This document shows positions 39,402 to 49,236 of a DNA stretch of 64,000 nt, one piece after another. Made by a program: the position numbers and the translations under genes. Under the pieces are notes generated by a model that worked only from the letters and a program-made list of their open reading frames with translations, did no database searches and was not told the origin of the DNA. Source of the stretch: Azolla caroliniana (taxonomy: Eukaryota; Polypodiophyta); contig JBHGNT010000016.1 in the NCBI GenBank assembly GCA_043228905.1, positions 15,252,001 through 15,316,000 of the forward strand, given 5' to 3'. Each line of letters begins with the position of its first letter. The first letter of the stretch is position 1.

Positions 39402-41983
39402 CCATCATGGAGGCACCACCGCACAAAGAAGCCGACCGGGTCATCAAGGAGCTCGACACGGAAGTCATCACCGAGGAAGCGATCCGTGCGCTAACAGGCC
39501 TTCCGGAGGGAGGTATTTTTCAGATTGATAACCCAACCTCGGAGCAACTCATCCGATATTTCGGTGAGTACTCTGTAGCCGGCAAAGGCTATCGAACGCA
39601 GGGCGGCGAAGATCCGCTATTCAGGGAGATAGCTCGAGTGCTCCATGAGTACGGCCACGTGTACCCCCGACCCCCTGTCATGCCAAAAAATCGGGCAGGG
39701 ATGATCACAGCCACCTATGAAGAGATCAAGGTGGACTGGCCGGTGTTGATTGCAGACGGTTTGTGCGCGGCAATCGACATGGTACGAGGGAAGGACGGCA
39801 AGGAGGGCCGGAAGCTGTGGCATGCCGTAGCTCAGTGGATAACATTGCTCGTGCCTCCGGTCGAGACCGTCCAGCCAAAGAAGCGGCCAAGATTATCGGA
39901 AGGAAGCACCTCGAAACCCGCGTCCAAACGACAGCAGCTGCTGGCATCAAAGGCGACGAAAGGGAAGAAACGGCTCCCAGAACCGGAGGAGGTGTCACCG
40001 GTGGGACCCGTTAAGATAACCATACGGCGACCGGGACAGAAGGAACCGGAACCCTTGAGCGCACAGAAACATGCCGCTACGCAGGAAGAGGAAACGGAGG
40101 AGCCAGAAGAGCACCTCCAACGACGGTCAAGAAGTAGGACCGCCGGGACAGCGGGGGAGCGTTCGTACCCGCAAGAGGAAGAAACGCCCCCAACTCAACC
40201 TGAGCAAACCACAAGGGAGGAACCGGAACCGGTGCGTATGGAACCGGCCTTGTCGACTTCTATAGAAGAAGTCATTCCAACGGCTCCAGAGACGGCGAGA
40301 ACCGGAACTCAACAGCCGGCGAGCCCAGCCAGCACACACGGCGGCCAAGGAGTAGAACCAGAACGGCAGATACAGGCACTCAGGCCAGACAATTCCACAG
40401 TGAACGAGCCGACCCGACCAGTACAGCAGCAAGGCACCAGTAGCATGTGGCTACGGTGGGTAGGCGAGCAGATCGCCGGAGCGGTCGAGTACATAGAGGC
40501 GGAGGAGAGAGCGCACAACGAACGGTTGCTCGTCACAACCGTAGATCTAGAGACGGCCCGGTCCAGAATCCGGAGCCTTGAACAAGACTTGGACAGGGTC
40601 ACAAGGGAAATGGCTCAATTGGCTTTGACAACACAAGTCCAAGCACCGGTGACTCCGGGCAATGTACAGAATAAAGCGTCAGATCAACCTGTACATAGCA
40701 ATCAGACCCCGGTAACGGAAACCGTTCCGGAAAGAAATGCGGCACAAGCCCAAGAGCTTGCGGACTTAAAGGATGAGCTAGCTGCCCAAGAAGCGCTGAG
40801 GAGCCGCGAAAGAGAGTTGAAGACGGCAGCGGAGGCAGAACTTAAAAAGACTGCTGAGAAGCTACGCTGGGCCGAGGAGAGCTTACGAAAAGGCCACCAA
40901 GCATACGACCGGCTCAAGGAGGAGAAGGAGAAAATGCTGCAAGAGAAGGACAGGCTCCGGAGAAACGCCGAAACAGAAGTAGAGCGCCTGAAAGAAGAAC
41001 TACGGCAGGTAAAGGACTGGGAGGACCGGAACCATCGCCAGATCAACGGCAAGCTCAAACAAAAAACGGAGGAATTTGAGCACTTGCACCGGGAGTATAA
41101 ACGGTTGCAAACGGAGCACAAGGAACAGACAGATGAGCTCCGGCAAGCAGTTGATCGGACTGCAACGGCATACGCTAAGGAACAAGCGGAAACCAGAAGA
41201 CGGTTGGAAGTGGCGGAGAAGGTTCGGACAGAGCTCCTCAGGCAACAGCAGGCGGAAAAAGAAAGAGCGGCGGAGGTACTGCAGAGGCTGCAGACAACAT
41301 ATCAAGGGCAGCTGACGCGCTACAGAGAGCAGGCGGAGGATACGGCGAATCTCATCAAGCAGTTGAAGGAGGAGCGACAAGTGGTGGAAAGTAGAGCGCA
41401 AATGGGAGCAAGTCGCATCCAGGATATCATGCGGGCCTGGTTGAACCAGACCAAGAGCTTGATTGACAACGGTTCCGTCAAATGGTGGACCAAGTGGGCC
41501 ACGAACGCGGCGGAACTCCAATTGCTCCGGGCCGACGTAGAGAACCGGCGGAAGGAGGGAGATGATTGCTATATGCTGACTTCCGAAGACTTCACCGGCA
41601 TAAGAGATGAGCTGGCCGAAGACTTTCAAGCCTTGGCAGAGGACCAACTAGGGCAAGTCCGGCAACTTGTAGCTCAGCTGGACGACAGGCTGGAGGCGCA
41701 GATCCAGTTTGAAAGCTACGAGAGGTCCCGGATCCGGGAAGAGAAAGCACGTGAACCGGTTACGGTCAACCTTAGTGATGAGGAACCGTTACTGGAAGGA
41801 GACCGGACCGGAAGCAGTCAAACGGAGATGCCGGAGTCAGAGAAACAAACGGAGCAGCCGGAGCAGCCTCAGTCCCAACCGCAACCACAGCAGCAGCAGC
41901 AAGCACAGCCGCAACAACCACAACCGGAAGAACAAGTGGAAACTCTGGAACAAAGTATTTTGGACAATTTGGGTGAACAATGA
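39332..41983 (+). CDS. ORF2 of element D: coiled-coil protein of unknown function
   Basis: An 883-aa frame in a different frame from Gag-Pol and overlapping its last 70 bases. The frame is open from 39110, but ATG 39332 (MEPQTLSEAARKWF) is chosen because the homologue in element A starts at the equivalent place. Regions: a globular N-terminus of about 180 residues; a basic then Pro/Glu-rich low-complexity stretch; a long charged coiled coil (about residues 470-720) rich in Glu, Lys, Arg, Leu and Gln; a short conserved block around LAEDFQALAEDQLGQVRQL; and an acidic and Gln/Pro-rich tail. There is no signal peptide, membrane segment, zinc finger or enzyme motif, so it is not an obvious envelope protein. 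A structural or Gag-accessory role is possible; I do not recognise the family. Confidence 0.85.
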   Translation: MEPQTLSEAARKWFRQHGLDGFLTIMEAPPHKEADRVIKELDTEVITEEAIRALTGLPEGGIFQIDNPTSEQLIRYFGEYSVAGKGYRTQGGEDPLFREIARVLHEYGHVYPRPPVMPKNRAGMITATYEEIKVDWPVLIADGLCAAIDMVRGKDGKEGRKLWHAVAQWITLLVPPVETVQPKKRPRLSEGSTSKPASKRQQLLASKATKGKKRLPEPEEVSPVGPVKITIRRPGQKEPEPLSAQKHAATQEEETEEPEEHLQRRSRSRTAGTAGERSYPQEEETPPTQPEQTTREEPEPVRMEPALSTSIEEVIPTAPETARTGTQQPASPASTHGGQGVEPERQIQALRPDNSTVNEPTRPVQQQGTSSMWLRWVGEQIAGAVEYIEAEERAHNERLLVTTVDLETARSRIRSLEQDLDRVTREMAQLALTTQVQAPVTPGNVQNKASDQPVHSNQTPVTETVPERNAAQAQELADLKDELAAQEALRSRERELKTAAEAELKKTAEKLRWAEESLRKGHQAYDRLKEEKEKMLQEKDRLRRNAETEVERLKEELRQVKDWEDRNHRQINGKLKQKTEEFEHLHREYKRLQTEHKEQTDELRQAVDRTATAYAKEQAETRRRLEVAEKVRTELLRQQQAEKERAAEVLQRLQTTYQGQLTRYREQAEDTANLIKQLKEERQVVESRAQMGASRIQDIMRAWLNQTKSLIDNGSVKWWTKWATNAAELQLLRADVENRRKEGDDCYMLTSEDFTGIRDELAEDFQALAEDQLGQVRQLVAQLDDRLEAQIQFESYERSRIREEKAREPVTVNLSDEEPLLEGDRTGSSQTEMPESEKQTEQPEQPQSQPQPQQQQQAQPQQPQPEEQVETLEQSILDNLGEQ

Positions 41984-42035
41984 AGGGGCCGAGAAGGGTT
42001 CGACGTACAAGGTACTGTCCCACGGGCGTGCCATG

Positions 42036-42453
42036 TGTTACCGGCCGGCAAGGAGTCCAAAATACGGAGTGAAGGAATTAATTAAGTATGGTTGTAAATA
42101 AGCATAGTATGGACGGACGGACTGGAAACGGTATGCCGTTCCAGATCCGGACGGATCCCGAATAGGTGCGATATGCACCGTTTTGTACTACGGGCCGGAA
42201 ACCTATTTAAAGGCCCGGACCCCATTGTAATCGCAGCGGATAATTAATAGAGCATATGGTGTTATACTTCTGTGTTGATTTCCGTTCTGTACTTACTGTG
42301 ATATCTTACGCGTGTAATTAACCAAAGCACTCTAATCGTGTAACTTACGTAAGTCGGTGTAATCGTTGAATCTTAATCCTATGCCGTAATCACCCTTTGG
42401 TGAAGTGTCTCCGTGACACCTTGTGTTAGGCCTTGTCCAGTCAGAGAATAACA
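42036..42453 (+). repeat. 3' LTR of element D
   Basis: 418 bp; differs from 32918-33335 by A/G, T/C and G/A changes only. AAGCA follows. A purine-rich run (GAAGGGGCCGAGAAGGG, 41983-41999) lies about 36 bases upstream. No purine tract directly abuts the LTR. Confidence 0.95.
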
Positions 42454-42458
42454 AAGCA

Positions 42459-42825
42459 CACGGGCTGTCCACGAAGCAAAGGTAACTCACCCCGAAATCC
42501 TGCAGAGAACGACGAACGATGGGGGAGAGAGCTCGGTCCAAGTCCGACAACACTTCATCCTTGCTCCCTTAAACGCTATATCTCATCCCCCTTCTTCCTT
42601 CCCTTCTATAGGCCATCAAGGCAGGCCTTTCATCAATTTATTCTTTGTCCTTTCGGAGAGATACTCTTTGATTTCCTAGACATTCAATGCGTCACATCTA
42701 GTCTATTTACACCCATCGTCCTACTCCTAGTTATATACAAGGTATTAATTGGCGTGGAAAAGTGTAGGGCCAGTTCATGCGCCCTGCTTCGTCGATTCCG
42801 CTTCTGACCGGTTTTCTTCACGACA
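42459..42825 (-). repeat. F2 3' LTR, initial part
   Basis: The 367 bp holding the LTR start on the minus strand (TGTCGTGAAGAAAACCGG, ending at 42825). A purine-rich GGTGCGGGTGGA stands just upstream on the minus strand, as a polypurine tract should. Confidence 0.75.
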
Positions 42826-42898
42826 TCCACCCGCACCAAACCGCGCATCCACTGGTATGCGATGGAGAGGGACAGACACCAGAGAAAACGGCTTGCGT

Positions 42899-43078
42899 TC
42901 ACTCGTCACTCTCTGAATTATCGGCGTCCCCGAGCCGATCGTTATCACTCCCCCGCCCCGACTCGTCTTCGTACCGCTTCTTGAATGCTTTAATCCGCTT
43001 CCTGGCTACCGGCACCACCAATCGTGTCTCGTCGAGCTCCGCAAGATGGTACATGCCATTGTCATTCGTGCTCGTCAC
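42899..43078 (-). pseudogene. C-terminal end of F2 integrase/pol
   Basis: The minus-strand frame of about 60 residues (SNDNGMYHLAELDE then IKAFKKRYEDESGRGSD) aligns with the C-terminal end of the F1 polyprotein (NDNGTYHLAELDG then IKAFKKRH). It ends with an acidic tail. The upstream part is cut off by the LTR of element G at 43079. Confidence 0.82.
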
Positions 43079-43368
43079 TGTCATGATATGACAAGACTCG
43101 AACCCATGACCTTATGCTACATGGGTCGAGCTCTTGACCATTAGACTATACATTGTAATACGTAAAATATTATTTTCATTTATATCTTATTATAAAAAAT
43201 TGATGTATATTCCAGATTTCTCTGGAACATTCTAGAAACTCCAAGAGTTTTCCTTAGAACACTATAAAAGGAGGGACAAGGCATTCTTTTGAACCAAATC
43301 GGTTCAATGCCAGTCTGAAGCCTCCTAGCTACTGTACATTTTCTTCACATATATATCTTTTCTTATCA

Positions 43369-43404
<36 letters not shown>

Positions 43405-43507
43405 CCTCTCACTCACTCTTTCCTTCTCTCGAGAGTTCTTCACCTCTCTTAGTACTAATACTTCTTTTAGTTCTAATTCCTTCTCTGTCTTAGTATTGTT
43501 CTTGACA
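43079..43507 (+). repeat. 5' LTR of element G
   Basis: 429 bp, TGTCATGATATG to GTTCTTGACA. It contains an antisense tRNA-like segment (43090-43150), a heat-shock element (43225-43237), TATA at 43263, predicted start AAATCGGTTCAA at 43296-43307 and a TC microsatellite (about 43372-43402). Confidence 0.9.
43225..43237. promoter_or_regulatory. Heat-shock element in U3 of element G
   Basis: GAACATTCTAGAA: three alternating units at 5-bp spacing, 26 bp upstream of the TATA box. It is in the same relative place as the four-unit array in element B. Confidence 0.72.
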
Positions 43508-43509
43508 GT

Positions 43510-43521
43510 TTGAACCGATTT
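43510..43521 (+). promoter_or_regulatory. Self-primer binding site of element G
   Basis: TTGAACCGATTT, two bases (GT) inside the LTR. It is the exact complement of the predicted transcript start AAATCGGTTCAA (43296-43307). Compared with element B, both partners differ by one base (A to G here, T to C in the start), so pairing is kept by a compensating change. Confidence 0.82.
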
Positions 43522-43581
43522 TTCCTACCGTCTGTCTCTCTCATTTCCTACTAATCTCCTATTCCTCTTTTCTTTCATCCC

Positions 43582-44469
43582 ATGGCCACTGTTAGTGTTG
43601 AAGAATATCAATCTGTTTTCTCAGAATTTCAATGCTTGAAAGAGAAGTTCCATGCTTTGGAACAAGAAAACCAACGGTTGCTGGGGGATCTTCAACAAAT
43701 CTCCTTAGAAAAGCAGCAAACGCAACAACAACATGGGGAACTTGCGTTACGCGTGCAACAACTCGAAGCAACCATCGTAGCGATGCAACAACAAGGGCCC
43801 GGAACACAAGGCATTCATAAAGAACCCAAGATTGGCCTTCCCACGAACTTCGATGGAACGCGATCGCAGTTTAGAGCGTTCCTTAACTAGGTACGACTAG
43901 TTATTCAAATGCATCCTTCCCGATATCCCACCGATGCATCACAAGTGGGTTTAGTAGGCACTTTTTTAAGTGGCTCAGCGTTGGCATGGTTCGCTCCACT
44001 CTTAGAAAAGGAATCTCCGTTACTCAACAATTTTGAAGAGTTTCTAGGTGATTTTAAAGCATGTTTTGGAGATACTGACAGCATCAGGACTGCAATCAAC
44101 AAAATTCGGCGATTACGCTAAGGTGACCGTCCAGCCTTCACATACGCTGCAGATTTTCGCCTACTCGCCGCCGATATCCCTTGGGATGATCAAGCGTTGA
44201 TGGAGCAATTCCGTTATAGTTTACGCAATGACGTCAAGGATTTACTCTTCACCTTCCCCGAAGAGCCAAACTCCTTAACATAAGCAATCAGTCGCACGGT
44301 GAGATGTGACAACCGCCTCTTTGAGCGACGTTCGGAACGACAGCTACAGATGCCGAGGGCAAGATCAGAGCCCACCTACGCCTCAGTGTTAGCAAGACCT
44401 TTTCCGAGGGAGTCATATAATACGCCTTTAGCGAATACTCTGACTCCGATGGAGATTGACACTACACGT
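43582..44469 (+). pseudogene. Element G gag, first part
   Basis: Starts MATVSVEEYQSVFSEFQ and aligns with B gag. Stops are TAG at 43888 (B has CAG), TAA near 44119 (B has CAA) and TAA near 44281 (B has GAA). It ends at the target site of F1 within the block before the zinc knuckle and continues at 55873. Confidence 0.88.
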
Positions 44470-45120
44470 TGTCGTGAAGAAAACCGTCCACGAGCGGAAT
44501 CGGTGCGCCGGAGCATAGGAACCGGCTCTTCATGCACGTACGCCTTATGTTGTACATAAGAGAGAATTAGGGACATGGAAGATCGGAGGTAGATAGATTC
44601 GGTAGGTAGGAAGTTAATAGGAAACGGCTCCCTTCTTGCCTATAAAAGGAGGGAGACGAGCAAGAGGAAGGGATCGCGGAGAGTCGAGGACGAAGTGTTG
44701 TCGGTTTGTGGGCGAAGGCTTCTCTCTCTCTCTCTGGCTCGCAAACTCCGTAGCTTCTTGCTGTGCAGGTTTCGGGAGGCTCGCGCTACTCTGAGGAATG
44801 CCCGAGTGCTTCCGGCAGCACCTCCAACCTACTCTTTCCTTTCTGTGCGTTTACGAACAGGCATCGCATCTGTTCGTCGGCCTGTTCGGTTGTAACAAAC
44901 TTCGTGCTTCTTATTGTTTGTTTGTTAATATATATATTTATATACATTCGTGTCCCTCGTGTCTGCGTCCCACTCGCGTCTTTGTATCGAAGGGCCGTGT
45001 CCCTGTGAATCTACGCTCGCACGTAGTGGGTCCCCTCCCTTCTCCTTTCTCTCTTGCTCTTCGGTACAAGACCCCCGAGGTCCCGCCCCATTCCACGCAT
45101 CCTCGAGGAATACCTCGACA
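44470..45120 (+). repeat. 5' LTR of element F1
   Basis: 651 bp, TGTCGTGAAGAAAACC to TACCTCGACA. TATA box TATAAAAGGAGGG near 44641. A TC run lies near 44721-44735. Confidence 0.92.
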
Positions 45121-45123
45121 TCT

Positions 45124-45139
45124 TGGTGAACCCGACGTG
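45124..45139 (+). promoter_or_regulatory. Candidate primer binding site of F1
   Basis: TGGTGAACCCGACGTG, three bases inside the LTR. It has the TGG start of a tRNA-primed site; the primer tRNA is not identified. No complement to the predicted transcript start was found. Confidence 0.5.
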
Positions 45140-45163
45140 AAGGAGGCGGCAGAAGAGCAGAAG

Positions 45164-47161
45164 ATGAAGGGGTCGGATCTTGCGGAGGCCATGGCTTCGG
45201 CAGTGGATCGGATATTGAGCGCACGCGAGGGCACCGGCGCCCTCGACAGAGCCATTGAGGCGGTCGTCGGTACGATCGGTCGGTTCAGCGGAAAGGACGC
45301 CACGAAGTATTTGGTGTCCTACGGGGCAGAAATGCTGATGCGGGACATTCCGGAAGAGAGGCGTCTTGCCGGGTTCCCTCGAGTGGCGATGCCGAGCATC
45401 CATGCGGAGGTGCTCGAGGTGCGGGCGGAGAGCCGTACCTGGGAGGAGTTCGAAGGTCGACTCCTAGAAAAATACGGACTGGACGACACGCTCCGGCTTT
45501 CGAAACGGGACTTCATGGAGTGGGTGGAGTCCCCCGGCAAGGGAAGAAACGCGTCGGCACTCCTCTGGGAGTTCGAAGAACGCTTTGCGTGCCTTTCGGC
45601 GCTTGACCGAACCGTTCTGGATACGAACTGGGTCCTACTATTCGTCAAGTCGGTGGACGAGCGGGACTGGGATCAAGTCGGCTCCTTGCTGGAAACCGAA
45701 GACGGGCTGACGACCGACTGGGCTGCGGTTAAGAGAGTCTGTGGCCGTTTCGACAAACGGCGAGAATGGGCTGACAACGGGGCGGCTGGTGCGGGCTCTG
45801 TCACAGCAAGGAAGCTTGAACCGGCACCGCAAGGGCGAAGGGAAGAAACCCGAGAATGGCTCGAAACCGGTCCGGCTTCGACCGGCATGGTCAGTGGCTC
45901 GTCCGGAGGAGCAGCGCTGGAGGAGTTGACGCGGGCGATAAAGGATCTCCAGATCCCCCAGACTCGAAGGGAAGGCGGCGAACCGGCTCGTGACCGACGG
46001 TCGGTAGCAGGGAACAGGTGCATGTGGTGCGACGAGGTCGGCCACATCCGGAAGGACTGCGGCGATTTCGCAGAAGTGTTGAGGAACCGGGTGGTGTACC
46101 TGTGGGAAGGCCGGGTGCACGCCGGCGACACCAGAAGGGCCCTAAACCGAAACGACGGGCGAGGAGGAATGAAGAGACTGATGGAAGAGGCAGCGGCCCG
46201 ACACGTGGAGGCCATCCACTACTCGGCGTCGGCCGGCATTCGGGTCGGGGGCAGCGAGGCCCGAAAGGAGGGCAAAGACGGATTCTGGTCGGCAATGCTG
46301 GAAGGTCTTGCCGTCGCGTGGCTAAGGAAAGATGAAACGGACCGCACTGAGAGATGGGTCCGGGAAATAACCGGGTGGAGAGATCCGGTCGAGGAGAAGA
46401 CGAGCTTCGTAGAAGCCGCCTGCCGGAACTACGAGGCTCTGGTAGAAGACAAACGAGTGGGGAAAGCCGGAGCGGCCGGGCCCTCACAACGGTACGAGAC
46501 CCGATTCGGGCAACGACAGAACGATGCCGGTGGGTCCAGCTCGCAAGATAACCCCAGGAAGGGCGGATACCGACTAGGGACGGAAATAGAAAGGACTACG
46601 GACCTAGGAAAGGTCCTAGAAGAACGGATCCTCGACAGCAAAGTGCAACTGTCATTGCGAGAGGTGTTAGGGATCGCCAAGAAGGAGTTCCACGACTCCA
46701 TTGTGGACCTGGTGAAACGGAAGAGGCTGTCGACGGAGACGGAACCGGAAAGACCGGTGGAGGTGCGAACGACGCACATCGACGACATGGCGCTGGAAGA
46801 TGAGTGGGCGGAGAGCCACTATTCAAGGCCGCACTGGGCCCGAGCGACCATGGAGACCCCGGTAAAGATCGGAGATGTTCAGGAACCGGTGGTGGCATTG
46901 GTGGACCACAGTTCGGAAATAAACCTGATGTCCATGGACTTCTATAAGAAGGGAAAGTGGCCGATCAACACCAAGCACGGGTGGAAGCTACAGGCGGCGA
47001 CGCGCGCCACCGAGGAACTGCATGGGGCCTGCCCGAACGTGCGAGTCAAGATTGGCGACGTCGAGATTGACCAGCACTTCTTCGTACAGGAGACGTCCTC
47101 ACACCCGGTCATATTAGGGGAACCATACATCACGGCGGCGCGGATGGAGACAAGGTGCTAG
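45164..47161 (+). pseudogene. F1 gag and protease-like region
   Basis: The 665-aa frame starts MKGSDLAEAMASAVDRIL, just after the primer site. It contains an alpha-helical capsid-like region (about residues 40-200), a CCHC knuckle CMWCDEVGHIRKDC (about 286-299), a conserved block LREVLGIAKKEFHDSIVDL (about 495-515), and a retropepsin-like fold with ALVDHSSEINLMSM. The active-site glycine is replaced (DHS instead of DxG). VILGEPYI follows. The frame then ends in TAG at 47159-47161 through a one-base insertion after ...RMET; the expected frame continues LDNGSAYARV from 47155. The retropepsin-like run after the knuckle and the LREVLGIAKKEF block are unusual among plant Ty3 elements that I know. 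Confidence 0.82.
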
Positions 47162-48287
47162 ACAACGGTTCTGCCTACGCAAGGGTCAAAAGCCAGGACG
47201 GGCGCCATTCGGTCCAATTTCTGATGGTGCGACCGAACCACGAGCGAAACCGCGAATCCCTCGGTGGCGAGAACCAGGAGGATTTTTAGAGAGGGCTGCC
47301 AAGGCGTGGGGCCGAGACAGTCCGGACACTCGGGAAAGACCCCACAGCTATACGATAGAACCGAAACCGAAGAAACCTTGTGCGATAGGTAGAAAATTCT
47401 GCTTCTCCAACAACGGAGGGTGTATGATAGTCGGCATCGTTGGCCGAGAAAGGGCAAGGGCGGAGGAGCGACTTCGAGCGTGCGGAGTTCTCGTCCCGGA
47501 CGAGGAAATCAGCGGGGCCGTGGAGGCGGTCTCCTTCGACGACACCTTGGGGATGCTGAGGAAGGTAGCCGGGGAAGACCTTAACGAAGACCGGACGATA
47601 CCGGTATGTTCCAAAGAGATGTACGAAGTCATCGCGGACTTCAGCCAGGGGCTCCAGTCGGATCGAACGGCCCGAGTTAGCACGAAGTACAAGACTGTGG
47701 ACTGGAAGGTAAGGCCAGCCGCGGCACCCTTACCGGAGGGCAACGAGTCCCGAATCAGAGGGGTTGCGTCGGACCCCAGTTTACGAGATCCGGCCTGCAT
47801 AGGACACAGCTTCACCGACGGGACACTCCAGGAGCTCAAGATCGGTGGGGGCGGGTTCCTACTGCCGGCGGAGGAAGACCGGTTTCGAAGAATGCTCGGA
47901 AGGCACGGGAAAGCCTTCGCATTCTTGCCGGAAGAGATCGGGTGCGTAGACCCGACAATCATGGAGCCGATGGTGATATTCACGGTACCGCATGTGCCGT
48001 GGAATCTCAAGCCGATTCCGGTACCAAGAGCTCACATCCCGGAGTTGATGGAGCTACTGAGGCAGAAAGTCGATATGGGTATTCTCGAACCGTCGAGCGC
48101 GCCATACTCGAACCGATGGTTTACCGTACCAAAGAAAAACGGAACATTGCGCTTCATTCAGGACCTGCAGCCGGTCAACAGAGTGACCATTCGGAACGCA
48201 TGAATCGGACCAACCATAGACGAGTTCGCGGAGGCCTTCGCCGGAAGGTCGATTTACTCGGTCGGTGATCTGTACTCAGGGTACGAC
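47155..48287 (+). pseudogene. F1 pol, RT N-terminal part
   Basis: It continues the protease-RT linker after the frameshift and has another frameshift and stop near 47287. The frame then runs 47290-48203 through RT motifs (PIPVPRAHIPELMELLRQKV, SNRWFTVPKKNGTLRFIQDL, QPVNRVTIRNA). TGA at 48201 replaces a sense codon, after which GRSIYSVGDLYSGYD follows. The RT stops there at about 48287; about 19 codons are missing between this point and 52713. Confidence 0.85.
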
Positions 48288-48331
48288 CATGCGGAGAGGG
48301 GAGTTGCTTGTCTTGTACCTCCTCCGCAACG

Positions 48332-48574
48332 ATGAGCATTAATCAGATCAATCTACAAGAGGAAGAGTCAACCACTTTTTTTTACGATCCGCTTCTTCCC
48401 CAAACTACAAGTGATAAAGAGAACGTAGATGTCGCCGTCGAAGCAGCCCAAGCTATACTAACTGGATCCGTGATTGTGATTCCTATCTTTCCGACTATCC
48501 CAAAAATTACTTTTGATCGATTATCTACGAGTCTACGCATGGATATCCCACATACGCAACGCGTGAGGATTTGA
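48332..48574 (+). CDS. Unknown 80-codon ORF in the mitochondrial insert
   Basis: Open frame starting MSINQINLQEEESTTFFYDP and containing DVAVEAAQAILTGSVIVIPI, with a short hydrophobic stretch. I do not recognise it. It could be a chance mitochondrial spacer ORF or a fragment of an intron or plasmid gene. It lies within 45 bp of the left insertion junction. Confidence 0.25.
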   Translation: MSINQINLQEEESTTFFYDPLLPQTTSDKENVDVAVEAAQAILTGSVIVIPIFPTIPKITFDRLSTSLRMDIPHTQRVRI

Positions 48575-49025
48575 TTCCTACTTACTAGGATACCCTAATA
48601 GCGAAGGATAGTGACGGCGTATATACCTTTTTTTAAATGTGACCAAACATTCATTTGAGATTTTTGCTGATTCAGCTACAACCCTACCTTAACCGGGCCA
48701 CTTCACGTTTGGTTATTATTAATGTGAGAAATCGATAGGACCAAGTAAATTAGCGTACCATTGGTTTGCTGCTTTCTTTGAGGTCCTTTCCAATTCGTTT
48801 CTGCAAACTCCTTTCTTTTCACCTAGTGAGAGGAAAGTGCCTTAAGAAGGCATTTCAAGACGAAAGTAGGTTGGTTGTGAGCAGCTGACTATATGCGCCC
48901 CTCGCACACTATCTTAGCATAAACTGCGGGACGGGATTCATCAAATAAATAGGGGCGGCGGCCCGGCCGGATGAAGCCGGCCAAAAGGCAGGCACAAGCC
49001 AAAGAACGACGATATCGGCCTTCAT

Positions 49026-49048
49026 GCTTGCTTGCTTGCTTGCTTGCT
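49026..49048. repeat. (CTTG)n array 1
   Basis: About six CTTG units in the mitochondrial insert, followed by GAAGGCC-type words that recur in the spacer. Confidence 0.9.
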
Positions 49049-49130
49049 GCCGTTGTATATCACCGCATGAAGGCCTAGAAATCCACATGAAGCAAGCACG
49101 ATGAACCGCTTCTTCCGCATGAACCGCCTT

Positions 49131-49162
<32 letters not shown>
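49131..49162. repeat. (CTTG)n array 2
   Basis: Eight CTTG units, about 75 bp upstream of trnW. Confidence 0.9.
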
Positions 49163-49236
49163 ATGAAGCCGCACGGTTCAACGCCAAGGAATAAAGGCAA
49201 AGTAACCGGCCGGCTCGTAAGTAATTATTTAATTTC

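Larger units (their letters stand above)
32918..42453 (+). mobile_element. Element D: complete young Ty3 element with Gag-Pol and ORF2
   Basis: A 9.54-kb plus-strand element inside the F2 LTR, flanked by AAGCA (32913-32917, 42454-42458). Its 418-bp LTRs differ at three positions, all transitions (about 0.7 percent). A 2004-codon Gag-Pol frame without stops is followed, with overlap, by an 883-codon second ORF. No chromodomain is present, and the protease has the DGGS form known from non-chromovirus plant Ty3 elements. It is the best candidate in the window for a recently active autonomous element. Related remnants are element A and element E. Confidence 0.95.
32677..43078 (-). mobile_element. 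F2: 3' part of a Ty3 element, host of D and G
   Basis: Minus-strand fragment: the end of pol (42899-43078), a purine-rich tract, then the 3' LTR, which occupies 42825-42459 and 32917-32677 because element D sits inside it. It begins TGTCGTGAAGAAAACCGG and ends GCATAACA on the minus strand. It is a relative of F1 (44470-55872) by LTR start, LTR end region and protein end. Its upstream part was displaced by insertion of G at 43079 and is not in the window. Confidence 0.8.

Noticed and set aside
39332-41983. ORF2 of D as a retroviral-type envelope gene
   Set aside because: No signal peptide, transmembrane segment or cleavage-site pattern; mostly coiled coil and low complexity.
47150-47300. Frameshifts in F1 as a programmed recoding site
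   Set aside because: Two shifts and a stop lie close together, more stops follow in RT, and no conserved slippery site is visible in a second copy; decay is simpler.
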